This document shows, piece by piece, positions 31,083 to 38,061 of a DNA stretch of 42,647 bases. The first letter of the stretch is position 1. Every line of letters starts with the position of its first letter. The stretch is taken from IMG/VR virus record IMGVR_UViG_3300036851_000100, positions 1-42,647 of that record. The stretch is one strand, 5' to 3'. The notes beneath the pieces were generated by a model, which ran no database searches, had not been told where the DNA came from, and saw only the letters and a program-made list of their open reading frames with translations. The translations under genes and the position numbers were made by a program. Source of the DNA: a virus.

Positions 31083-31307
31083 ATGGGACTGAAGAAGTAC
31101 AATCGTAGGGACATGCAGGATGAGACGGCGCTGGATCAGGCTGAGGCTCTAAACATCCTGATCAATTGGCGCAATCACAACGGGAAGACGCTTGAGGCCG
31201 GTGTCGGCATCCTGGATAGCTTGGATGCGACGATCACGCGGATGGCCAAGAAGCTGGGTTTCACTCCACCCGAGAGGACGAAGGACAATGCGCAAGAAGA
31301 TCGGTGA
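31083..31307 (+). CDS. Small helical protein before the recombinase
   Basis: 74 residues starting MGLKKYNRRDMQDETALDQA. Helical and charged. It overlaps the start of the recombinase gene by 20 bases. No family is recognised. Confidence 0.6.
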   Translation: MGLKKYNRRDMQDETALDQAEALNILINWRNHNGKTLEAGVGILDSLDATITRMAKKLGFTPPERTKDNAQEDR

Positions 31308-32103
31308 CACCATCGGCAAGAGGAAGATCTATGCCCTTCAGTATGGCCCAGAGGGTCAGGGCAAGACGACCAGCATCATGACCCTCAGCAAGGACTGGGG
31401 CGCTAACTTCAACCTGGATCGCAGCAAGCGTGGGCTCGACGTGGCCTTCATCACAGCCGAGGAGCGGGGCCCTACGGCTGTCCGTAGCAAGGACATCGAC
31501 GGAGTGGGGTTCTCTGACAACATCGTCATGGAGGTCTTGTCCGACAAGGACTATGATCTCATGTTCAAGGAAGCGGTCGACGCGCTGAATGCTTTCTCGG
31601 CCATGCCCAACATCACGGTGATCGGTCTCGATGGCCTCACGGCGATGTGCATGAGGTTCGTCAATCTCTTCACGGACGGCGGGACTGACCAGGACATGGG
31701 GTGGGGAGGGTGGGGCGCGTTGCTCGGGAAGCTGCGCGCGCTGGAGGCTGCTGCTGAGGCTGCATATAGGCGCGGGAAGTCGGTCATCATGACTGGCCAT
31801 GAGTTACCCCCTCAGTACGAGGAGACGCAGGGCGGTACCCTGCTGAAGGAACCCGGCCGCCTATGGGTCCCCGGGAAGGGGAAGCTCTGGGTCCCCGCCA
31901 ACGTGGATATCTCTGGCCGTATCACCTCCCACTTCAAGAAGGTGCCCGACCCTCGCCACAAGGGCAAGATGATCAACAAGTGGATCGGGCAGATGCAGGT
32001 TCACGCCTCTGCTGAGTGGGTGTGCAAGACTCGTTGGTCTCTGCCCAACCCGGCCCCCGCCAACTGGGGGGAGATCCTCAAGCTGGTCGCTGGTCAGCAG
32101 TGA
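31288..32103 (+). CDS. Sak4-like RecA-fold recombinase (single-strand annealing protein)
   Basis: 271 residues from ATG 31288; the frame is open to 31192 but that part is shared with the previous gene. P-loop GPEGQGKT at 20-27, Walker B ITVIGLDGLTAM, and an Arg/Lys-rich end. This is the compact RecA core of the Sak4 (AAA_24) family, which works with an SSB to anneal or exchange strands. The next gene encodes an acidic-tailed SSB-like protein, the usual partner. Confidence 0.75.
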   Translation: MRKKIGDTIGKRKIYALQYGPEGQGKTTSIMTLSKDWGANFNLDRSKRGLDVAFITAEERGPTAVRSKDIDGVGFSDNIVMEVLSDKDYDLMFKEAVDALNAFSAMPNITVIGLDGLTAMCMRFVNLFTDGGTDQDMGWGGWGALLGKLRALEAAAEAAYRRGKSVIMTGHELPPQYEETQGGTLLKEPGRLWVPGKGKLWVPANVDISGRITSHFKKVPDPRHKGKMINKWIGQMQVHASAEWVCKTRWSLPNPAPANWGEILKLVAGQQ

Positions 32104-32110
32104 TTGAGTT

Positions 32111-32160
32111 CCTACCGGCGTATCGGTAGGTGCGGCACCGAGGGAGAATGATCTCCCTCG
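32111..32160 (+). other. Two tandem perfect stem-loops
   Basis: CCTACCG (32111-32117) / CGGTAGG (32124-32130), loop GCGTAT; and CGAGGGAG (32139-32146) / CTCCCTCG (32153-32160), loop of 6. Both lie between the recombinase stop and the next gene. Confidence 0.75.
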
Positions 32161-32194
32161 TCACACGGCAGTACAATCAAGGAGCAGCACCATC

Positions 32195-32815
32195 ATGGCC
32201 ACTGGCACCGTGCAGTACGTGAGCTTCAACCCCAAGGATGAGCGCCCCAAGACCCGTCCCGCTGAGGCGGGTGACTACACCCTGTCGATCGACGACGCGG
32301 GCAAGCCGGGACTCCACGGGTGGAGCAAGCCGACTGACCCCAAGAAGTACCCCAGCCGCAAGATGTCCCTGGCGATCGAGGGGACGGAGGATGAGCTGGA
32401 CCCCGCGAAGCCCAAGAAGATGAACCACTGGTTGTCCGCCAGTCCCCAGGCTACGCCCATGATCTGGGACTTCGCCCGCGCCTTCGGGTACGCGGAGGAG
32501 GTGAATATCCCGGTGCTCAAGAGCCCGAGGGACCCCAACGTCCGGCTGGCCCTGGTGGAGATCGACAAGATCGTCACCTGGGTGACGGAGAACAACCGCA
32601 CCGCTCGCGCGGAGCTGAATCAGGTCAAGGGCAACGGCGGCGGCGTGTTCAACAACGTGGCCAACTGGTACCCGGCCGAGGAGTTCGCGGGCGAATCCGG
32701 CGAGGGCGAGGGCGAGGGAGACGAGAGCCAGGATACCGAGGAGGAGACCCCCGAGGTCGAGGAGCCCCCGGCCAAGCCCGCCCCGGCGAAGAAGCAGGCC
32801 GCCAAGAAGAAGTAG
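32195..32815 (+). CDS. SSB-like protein with acidic C-terminal region
   Basis: 206 residues. A beta-rich body (MATGTVQYVSFNPKDERPK; GDYTLSIDDAGKPGLHGW) is followed by an acidic low-complexity tail (about 167-190, Glu/Asp/Gly repeats) and then an Ala/Lys-rich end. The acidic tail is typical of single-stranded DNA binding proteins, and the position after a Sak4-like gene fits. The basic final 15 residues are unusual for an SSB. The fold itself is not recognised directly. Confidence 0.55.
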   Translation: MATGTVQYVSFNPKDERPKTRPAEAGDYTLSIDDAGKPGLHGWSKPTDPKKYPSRKMSLAIEGTEDELDPAKPKKMNHWLSASPQATPMIWDFARAFGYAEEVNIPVLKSPRDPNVRLALVEIDKIVTWVTENNRTARAELNQVKGNGGGVFNNVANWYPAEEFAGESGEGEGEGDESQDTEEETPEVEEPPAKPAPAKKQAAKKK

Positions 32816-32837
32816 CTATTTGATCTTAGCTACATGA

Positions 32838-32870
32838 GCGGGCTGCCTGGGAAAATCCTGGGCAGCCCGC
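32838..32870 (+). other. 10-bp stem-loop after the SSB-like gene
   Basis: GCGGGCTGCC (32838-32847) / GGCAGCCCGC (32861-32870), 13-base loop. There is no U-run afterwards, so termination is possible but not convincing. Confidence 0.65.
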
Positions 32871-32934
32871 CACATTCTATGGCAGATCCAGTGTAGTGCA
32901 ACGGAGGATGCGGGCGATGGGTCGGTCGTGCGTC

Positions 32935-32969
32935 CAGGGGAGCAGCGAGGTTCCGTCGCTTTTGCCCTG
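32935..32969 (+). other. Two-tier stem-loop
   Basis: CAGGG (32935-32939) / CCCTG (32965-32969), inner AGCGA (32944-32948) / TCGCT (32956-32960), internal loops of 4 and 4 bases and a 7-base hairpin loop. A symmetric design like 21431-21492. Confidence 0.65.
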
Positions 32970-33002
32970 TGTGTGCGAGGTACCCACATCGGAGGGCATC
33001 AC

Positions 33003-33536
33003 ATGGCCAGCAAGAGCAAGAAGAAGGCAATCGTCGTGATCAACACCAACAACGTCATGGCAGTCCAGCAGGCAGAAAGTCGGATCATCGAGGGGGTTCA
33101 GACCCTCGCTGACATCCTGAGTCAGGAGCAGACCCCTGGCATGGTGGCTTCTGTCGCTCACCTGATCAACGTCAAGCTGATGGAGCCGTTGAGGAAGCAG
33201 CTCGACATGGCCAGGGCTGTCCTCAAGGAGCATGTCACCAACACGGGCGAGGTGTCCGGGAAGAACGGCCAGTGCCGCGCTATCCAGGTCGCCGTGGGGA
33301 CGGACGCATTCAGGGTGGAGAAGCGTGTTGCTGTCCATCAGGTCCCTGACATGACGAAGTATATGGATCTTCTCAGGTCCAAGGACATCAGGCCCGAGGG
33401 CGTCTGCAAGAAGATCGTCAGCTACGAATTCGATGAGGATGAAGCCAAGGCATTGATCGAGCAAGGACGCTTCACGGAGAATGAGCTTGACGCCTGCCGC
33501 AAGAAGGTCGAGTCCCTGTACATCGAGAAGGTGTGA
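33003..33536 (+). CDS. Protein of unknown function in the recombination module
   Basis: 177 residues from ATG 33003 (GGAGG upstream). The N-terminus is basic (ASKSKKKAIVVINTNNVM), the body helical (QQAESRIIEGVQTLADILSQ), and no motif is found. Location between the SSB-like and UDG-like genes suggests a DNA-metabolism role. Confidence 0.65.
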   Translation: MASKSKKKAIVVINTNNVMAVQQAESRIIEGVQTLADILSQEQTPGMVASVAHLINVKLMEPLRKQLDMARAVLKEHVTNTGEVSGKNGQCRAIQVAVGTDAFRVEKRVAVHQVPDMTKYMDLLRSKDIRPEGVCKKIVSYEFDEDEAKALIEQGRFTENELDACRKKVESLYIEKV

Positions 33537-33544
33537 CCTGTCAT

Positions 33545-33610
33545 ATGGAGCGGCTGACGCGTTGGCTTGTTCCACTGCTGTTGATCGCTTGGCTTTGCTG
33601 GAGGTTCTGA
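33545..33610 (+). CDS. Possible 21-residue transmembrane micropeptide
   Basis: ATG 33545 to TGA 33610 encodes MERLTRWLVPLLLIAWLCWRF, one hydrophobic helix flanked by Arg. Its stop overlaps the next start as TGATG. This 73-base spacer is the only one of its size without a stem-loop, which supports coding. The ribosome binding site (AAGGTG) is distant. Confidence 0.4.
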   Translation: MERLTRWLVPLLLIAWLCWRF

Positions 33611-33864
33611 TGTCTAACCAGAAATGCCCAACATGTGGATCCAAGATGTGGCAGTCCGGTGTAGGCCCAGCATGTTTGGAGTGCGGTGAGGTTTATGATC
33701 AGCTCGAACGGGCAGGATTCGACGCTCGGCGCTTTGAGGAGTGGCTGCTCAAGGTGATCGCCATCTCCATCAGTAACGCATCCAAGCCACACGGCTGCAA
33801 GAAGTGTGGATCATGTACACATAATTCTGACCGCGTGTGCGGCGAGTGCAGGAGCAAGCAATGA
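33610..33864 (+). CDS. Zinc-ribbon protein
   Basis: 84 residues from ATG 33610. CPTCGSKMW, CLECGEV, CKKCGSC and CGECRSKQ give at least two CxxC-CxxC pairs. The N-terminal ribbon (CPTCGSKMWQSGVGPACLEC) is a classic rubredoxin-like zinc knuckle. It could bind nucleic acids or an enzyme partner. It overlaps the next start by 4 bases (ATGA). Confidence 0.65.
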   Translation: MSNQKCPTCGSKMWQSGVGPACLECGEVYDQLERAGFDARRFEEWLLKVIAISISNASKPHGCKKCGSCTHNSDRVCGECRSKQ

Positions 33865-34412
33865 AGTTCGATCCGCGTATTCTCGGAGCACGGTGTGATA
33901 AGTGCCCCCGTCATAGGTGCGTCCCCGTCCCCTCTGACGGGGATCCGAGGAAGGCCCAGGTCATCTGGCTTGGGCAAGACCCGGGCAAGCACGAAGTCAA
34001 GAAGCTCAAGCCGTTCGTCGGCGCGACGGGCGCCAGGGCCGACACCCTATGGCAACTCGCGTTCAAACGGCTTGGATTGCCGCCCATTCCCAGGGAAGAG
34101 ATCTACATCCTCAACTCGGCATCATGCATGCCCATCACGAAGAAGGAATCTGAGGCCAAGCAGGCCATGACCGCGTGCAGGCCACGCGCCATTCGGGAAC
34201 TGCAAGAGGTGGTAAGGGCAAACCCCTCGATCGGCATTCTTGCCATGGGCAAGTGGGCTTACTTCTGCTTGACGGGTGAGGTGAAGGGTATCGGGAAGAT
34301 GCAAGGCTTCCACATTCAGATCGACTTGGACTCCGCTATCCGGCAAGCGGAGTCCGCCGCTGACGACGTGAGGCCGTTGGCTCCTGAGCCGGAAGAAGAT
34401 ATACCTTTCTAG
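33861..34412 (+). CDS. Uracil-DNA glycosylase superfamily protein (family 4-like)
   Basis: 183 residues from ATG 33861. Cys12-x2-Cys15 at the start and later SCMP and ACRP cysteines suit the Fe-S cluster of family 4 UDGs. LGQDPGKHEVKKLKPFVGAT corresponds to the family motif 1 (G..PG..E...G.PFVG.aG). YILNSASC corresponds to the 'Y.tN...C' step. The catalytic acidic residue is replaced here by Asp/Gln variation (GQDPG), so activity needs checking. It may remove uracil from phage DNA or play another role. Confidence 0.65.
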   Translation: MKFDPRILGARCDKCPRHRCVPVPSDGDPRKAQVIWLGQDPGKHEVKKLKPFVGATGARADTLWQLAFKRLGLPPIPREEIYILNSASCMPITKKESEAKQAMTACRPRAIRELQEVVRANPSIGILAMGKWAYFCLTGEVKGIGKMQGFHIQIDLDSAIRQAESAADDVRPLAPEPEEDIPF

Positions 34413-34426
34413 AAAGGATCGAACCG

Positions 34427-34636
34427 ATGTTGAAATACCTGTTCGTCTTGCTCATGGTTGTCTGCGGATGTACTAGCAATCTCAAGGTGCCATCACAGAT
34501 GATTGCGGTCGGGATCTCTGCCAGGGCGTCTGACATCTGCAACGATCTCATAGATCAGGAGATTGCTGAGCTGGTCAAGATCGGTCCTCAACATATCGAG
34601 TGCGCCAGGCGAAGGCGTATCGGCGATGCGGCGTGA
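34427..34636 (+). CDS. Small lipoprotein, possibly the first part of a split gene
   Basis: 69 residues. MLKYLFVLLMVVCGCTSN is a signal peptide with a lipobox (VCGC), and the mature part is short. The last ten residues (ARRRRIGDAA) are unlike the rest, and the next frame continues the helical, acidic character from the same point. This suggests a frameshift at about 34600-34630 or a separate coupled gene. It stands between a DNA repair gene and the DNA polymerase, an odd place for an exported protein. Confidence 0.6.
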   Translation: MLKYLFVLLMVVCGCTSNLKVPSQMIAVGISARASDICNDLIDQEIAELVKIGPQHIECARRRRIGDAA

Positions 34637-34878
34637 TCTTCTTGGAGTTCGTCAGGGCCGTCGATCAGGGCAAAGCCAAGGTCGAATTCTCGGAACCCAT
34701 CAAGTGGGGCGAGGAGTGGTGCACCGCTGATTTCATCAAAGATGCTGATGACATTGTCAGGGATAGATGCCGTGGCTTGGAAGATGATCCGCTTGCTGAT
34801 GCCGCAGCTGAAGACATCATGAGCGGGGTTCTCTCCCGCCTCGAAACTCTCGCCCGTACCGCAGGCGCGGTTAACTAG
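34633..34878 (+). CDS. Protein coupled to, or continuation of, the lipoprotein
   Basis: 81 residues if it starts at GTG 34633 (GTGA overlap with the previous stop). The open frame extends back to 34570 without a start site. It is acidic and helical (DADDIVRDRCRGLEDDPLAD). No ribosome binding site is clear. A minus-one shift near 34600 would join it to the lipoprotein as one protein of about 150 residues. Confidence 0.5.
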   Translation: MIFLEFVRAVDQGKAKVEFSEPIKWGEEWCTADFIKDADDIVRDRCRGLEDDPLADAAAEDIMSGVLSRLETLARTAGAVN

Positions 34879-34896
34879 CCAGGAGGAGTGACGATC

Positions 34897-37086
34897 ATGA
34901 AGGTCTGGGCTGTCCCCGTTTCGCATCCCGCCGCAAGTCTTCCAGGGCGACAGCCCGCTTTGATCGGCCCTCTATCAGCCCACTTCACTGGATTTGTGCA
35001 GAGAGCGGTGAATGGGTTCCCGCCTGAGCCGACCATCAAGCGCGACCCGCCGCTTGCTGATTTGCTTGCTCTAGAAACACTGATCCGCAAACAGAAGTAC
35101 ATGGAGATTGCGACGGATGTTGAGGCATCACCCCCCGAAGGCAGACCGAACGAATGGGCAAAGCTCCCGATGTTTGCCCGTCTCAGGGCGATTGGTATTG
35201 GAGTAGATCATAAGAACGGATTGGGACTTAGCTGGTTCTGGCCCATACCGCGGATTGTCTGGCTGAGGCTCAAGGCGTTGTTTGAGAATCCCGAGATCAT
35301 CAAAGTCTTCATGAACGGCGATGCCTATGACATCCCGATGCTGGAGAGGCATGGGGTGAAGTTCCCTCGTGACAAGCGTGGTTTGCTGATCAACATCCAC
35401 GACATCGCCGATTCTCGTCGTACGCTCAGCTCTACAAGTTTCGTCAGCTTAGAATTCCAGACTGGGATCTACTTGTGTGCGCCGCCGTGGAAGGCTGAGG
35501 CACGCGAGGATGACAAGGACGTGAAGGGGTATGTAGATGCTGCACGAGTCCCGCGTCACAAGCTGCTGAACTACAACGGCTTGGATTGTGTGTATACAGC
35601 CCAAGTACGCTCCAAGCATGTATGGGATCTAAAGCAAGATGCGCGCGACAACCCGTGGCTTACACGTCTCTACAAGCAACAGCGCAGATTGGCCAAGGTC
35701 GCTGCTGGCATGAGCATCAATGGCTTCCCCATCGACGTGAAGCGGCGCGTCTCTCTTGCCGCTGAGCTGGCCGAGATGGGGCGAGAGCGGGCTCGGAAAT
35801 TAGCTGAGCTGATCAGCCCTTACGCTCCAGTCAGATACGTGAACGTCGAGCAAGGTGAAGATCCGACCAAGCTGAAGGGCAAAGCTTTCCGTATCACGTC
35901 CAACGGGGGTGTCAATGAAGCTGATCTCGCTGCTCTCTGCTATCGTCAATGCAGGCGTAACGGGATCAAGTCATTCAATCTAGAAGTCCCGCTCAGCGAT
36001 GATTGTTGGACCGAAACAGGGCGCCCAGCTGTGAATCGCAAAGCGCTGATTCAGCTCATGGTGCAAGAAAACACACCCCCCGAGCTACGCGATATCATCC
36101 GGCTATGTTGGCAAGTAGACGCGCCGATCAAAGCCAAGGGTACCCACGTTGACAGCGAAATAATTCGCAACAGGATCAGTCCGGGAATCAAAGTCAAATT
36201 CCCTACCCTGCACGCCAGCCACAACTCACGCGGGGCTGAGACGGGTAGATTCTCGTGCTCCGATCCCAACATGTACAACTACAGCGAGCAGAAGAAAGAG
36301 GATGAGGGTGCCCTACAAGGGGACCTGCCCAACCTTCGAGACCTATTCGTGGCCCCACCCGGCTACAAGATCGTTCACGGTGACTTCAAGTCCTTCGAGC
36401 TGGAGACACTTCAGCACGTCAGTACGGACAAGGCCCTTCGTCAAATGCTGGACTCGGGAGACGTTCACACCACTCGGGCACGGGCTTTCTTCAACATTCC
36501 CGACGACGTCAAGGTCCCTAAGCAGATCCGCCGCAACGGTAAGATTGTAGGTCTTCAGTCTCAGTACCATGCAGGGCTTGGATCTGTCTGGGCAGCCGTC
36601 CTGATGCAGGTACCCGATGCGGAGTTCGATGAGATCTCTGCTATCTACCACATGTTCCCTGTCGTTCACGACGGTATTGCCAAACACTGGCGTACCAGCT
36701 TGGAGTTCGCACAGCGGCATGGGTACAACGAGACCGACATCATGCACCGTAGGCGGTACTACCCGCCCGGTGACGACATCAAGGACACGGAGACAAGCAA
36801 CTACCAGCCGCAGGGGGATGCGGCCGATATCGCCAATTCAACGATGGTCGGGATCGAGGAGGTTGACTATGTTCGATCTCTTGATTATAGATTGGGGCGG
36901 TACTTCCCAAAGGCGTGGCTTGCGCTCCACACCTACGACAGCTTTGACATCATCGCGCCGGAGCGGGAGGCCCAGGCAGTCTGTGACATGATGGTTGAGA
37001 CGGCAACCGGACCGTGGGCGATCAATGGTATCGCTCGGCACTACAAGTTGGATGTTGCAATTGTTGATCGGTTGAGTCAAGCATGA
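34897..37086 (+). CDS. Family A DNA polymerase with 3'-5' exonuclease domain
   Basis: 729 residues from ATG 34897 (AGGAGG eight bases upstream; GTG 34888 would add three). DEDDy exonuclease: Asp74/Glu76 (IATDVEAS), NGDAYD, and YNGLD. Polymerase: motif A HGDFKSFELE with Asp496, motif B RRNGKIVGLQSQY with Lys549, Leu553 and Tyr557, and motif C LHTYDSFDI with Asp681. In the Pol I numbering Leu553 is position 762. Motif C is Tyr-Asp-Ser instead of His-Asp-Glu, so the usual glutamate is missing. It replicates the genome. Length is typical for a phage enzyme without a 5' nuclease. Confidence 0.85.
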   Translation: MKVWAVPVSHPAASLPGRQPALIGPLSAHFTGFVQRAVNGFPPEPTIKRDPPLADLLALETLIRKQKYMEIATDVEASPPEGRPNEWAKLPMFARLRAIGIGVDHKNGLGLSWFWPIPRIVWLRLKALFENPEIIKVFMNGDAYDIPMLERHGVKFPRDKRGLLINIHDIADSRRTLSSTSFVSLEFQTGIYLCAPPWKAEAREDDKDVKGYVDAARVPRHKLLNYNGLDCVYTAQVRSKHVWDLKQDARDNPWLTRLYKQQRRLAKVAAGMSINGFPIDVKRRVSLAAELAEMGRERARKLAELISPYAPVRYVNVEQGEDPTKLKGKAFRITSNGGVNEADLAALCYRQCRRNGIKSFNLEVPLSDDCWTETGRPAVNRKALIQLMVQENTPPELRDIIRLCWQVDAPIKAKGTHVDSEIIRNRISPGIKVKFPTLHASHNSRGAETGRFSCSDPNMYNYSEQKKEDEGALQGDLPNLRDLFVAPPGYKIVHGDFKSFELETLQHVSTDKALRQMLDSGDVHTTRARAFFNIPDDVKVPKQIRRNGKIVGLQSQYHAGLGSVWAAVLMQVPDAEFDEISAIYHMFPVVHDGIAKHWRTSLEFAQRHGYNETDIMHRRRYYPPGDDIKDTETSNYQPQGDAADIANSTMVGIEEVDYVRSLDYRLGRYFPKAWLALHTYDSFDIIAPEREAQAVCDMMVETATGPWAINGIARHYKLDVAIVDRLSQA

Positions 37087-37154
37087 GACGGGCGCTTGCG
37101 TTGTTGGGATTGTACGGTATCAGGAAGTACATACATGAACAGGAGCAGATCAAA

Positions 37155-37997
37155 ATGGCCAGCGTCGTGAAGAAGAACCCTACCCCCGAGAAGAAGGCGC
37201 AGCTCACTGCCCAGGAGAAGAAGGCGGCGAAGAAGCAGGCGAACGACAACGCCCTGTGTTGGACGCAGGAGCCGAGCCGCAAGCGCAGCGAGGATGGCGC
37301 GGAGCAGACGCTCAATCAGTACCTCACCACAGAGCTGCACAAGAGGTGGGGGCTGAAGGTGGAGCACCTGAAGAACGGCCTCACTGCCGAGCAGATCGGT
37401 GGTAGCCACAAGGACAAGCGGCTCACTGACCCCTGCAAGGACTACACGGGCAGCGCGCGGGTCAAGTTCTGCATCAACTGCCGCCGCAAGACTCGCAAGA
37501 TGCAGCTCAAGATCAACAATGAGACCCTGGCTGACAATCAGGCCAAGGGGAAGGCTGGCCACCACAAGCAGTACCGTGGCAAGCCGACTGAGGCGGTGCT
37601 CAAGCTGAAGAAGCTGGGGGAGGATCCCGAGAAACGCATCAAGCAGGGTGAGCCCCTGCCCAAGACCCTGGCTGAGAAGCTGGCCAGCGTCGAGCTGGGC
37701 GAGAAGAACCCGGCTAAGGCTGCCGCCAAGAAGCCGGTGGAGAAGAAGGGCCCTGCGCCCAAAGCGCCCAAGGCTGCCAAGGAGGCGGCGGCTTCCATGC
37801 GCAAGGCCATGAAGAAGACGGCGAAGCCCGGCCTCCAGGGTGTGATCGACACAGCTAACAAGGTGAAGCAGGGGCCTCTCAGCAAACCGAAGAAGGTGAA
37901 GAAAGATCAGCAGCCGAAGCTGCCCGGCATGGAGCCTGACCCCGCCCTCATGGCCGCCGCCGCGACGGTCCCCGCTGCCCAGGTCTCTACGTCCTAG
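37155..37997 (+). CDS. Lys/Ala-rich basic protein
   Basis: 280 residues from ATG 37155 (AGGAG nine bases upstream). ATG 37083, overlapping the polymerase stop as ATGA, would add 24 residues and cannot be excluded, because the 68-base spacer otherwise has no stem-loop. The protein is extremely basic: KKNPTPEKKAQLTAQEKKAA at the start, and Ala/Lys/Pro repeats in the last 100 residues like histone H1 tails. FCINCRRKTRKMQ holds a CxxC. It may package or coat DNA. Confidence 0.65.
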   Translation: MASVVKKNPTPEKKAQLTAQEKKAAKKQANDNALCWTQEPSRKRSEDGAEQTLNQYLTTELHKRWGLKVEHLKNGLTAEQIGGSHKDKRLTDPCKDYTGSARVKFCINCRRKTRKMQLKINNETLADNQAKGKAGHHKQYRGKPTEAVLKLKKLGEDPEKRIKQGEPLPKTLAEKLASVELGEKNPAKAAAKKPVEKKGPAPKAPKAAKEAAASMRKAMKKTAKPGLQGVIDTANKVKQGPLSKPKKVKKDQQPKLPGMEPDPALMAAAATVPAAQVSTS

Positions 37998-38016
37998 CGT
38001 TCGACTATGAACGTGT

Positions 38017-38055
38017 GGCATCCTCCAGCCGCTTCAACCACAACTGGAGGATGCC
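38017..38055 (+). promoter_or_regulatory. 12-bp stem-loop sequestering the ribosome binding site of the next gene
   Basis: GGCATCCTCCAG (38017-38028) pairs perfectly with CTGGAGGATGCC (38044-38055), loop of 15 bases. GGAGG (38046-38050), the ribosome binding site for ATG 38062, lies inside the right arm. In a transcript that begins upstream this site would be closed; a transcript starting within the stem, or opening of the stem, would allow translation. It may also act as a terminator for the replication operon. Confidence 0.75.
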
Positions 38056-38061
38056 ATTAAC

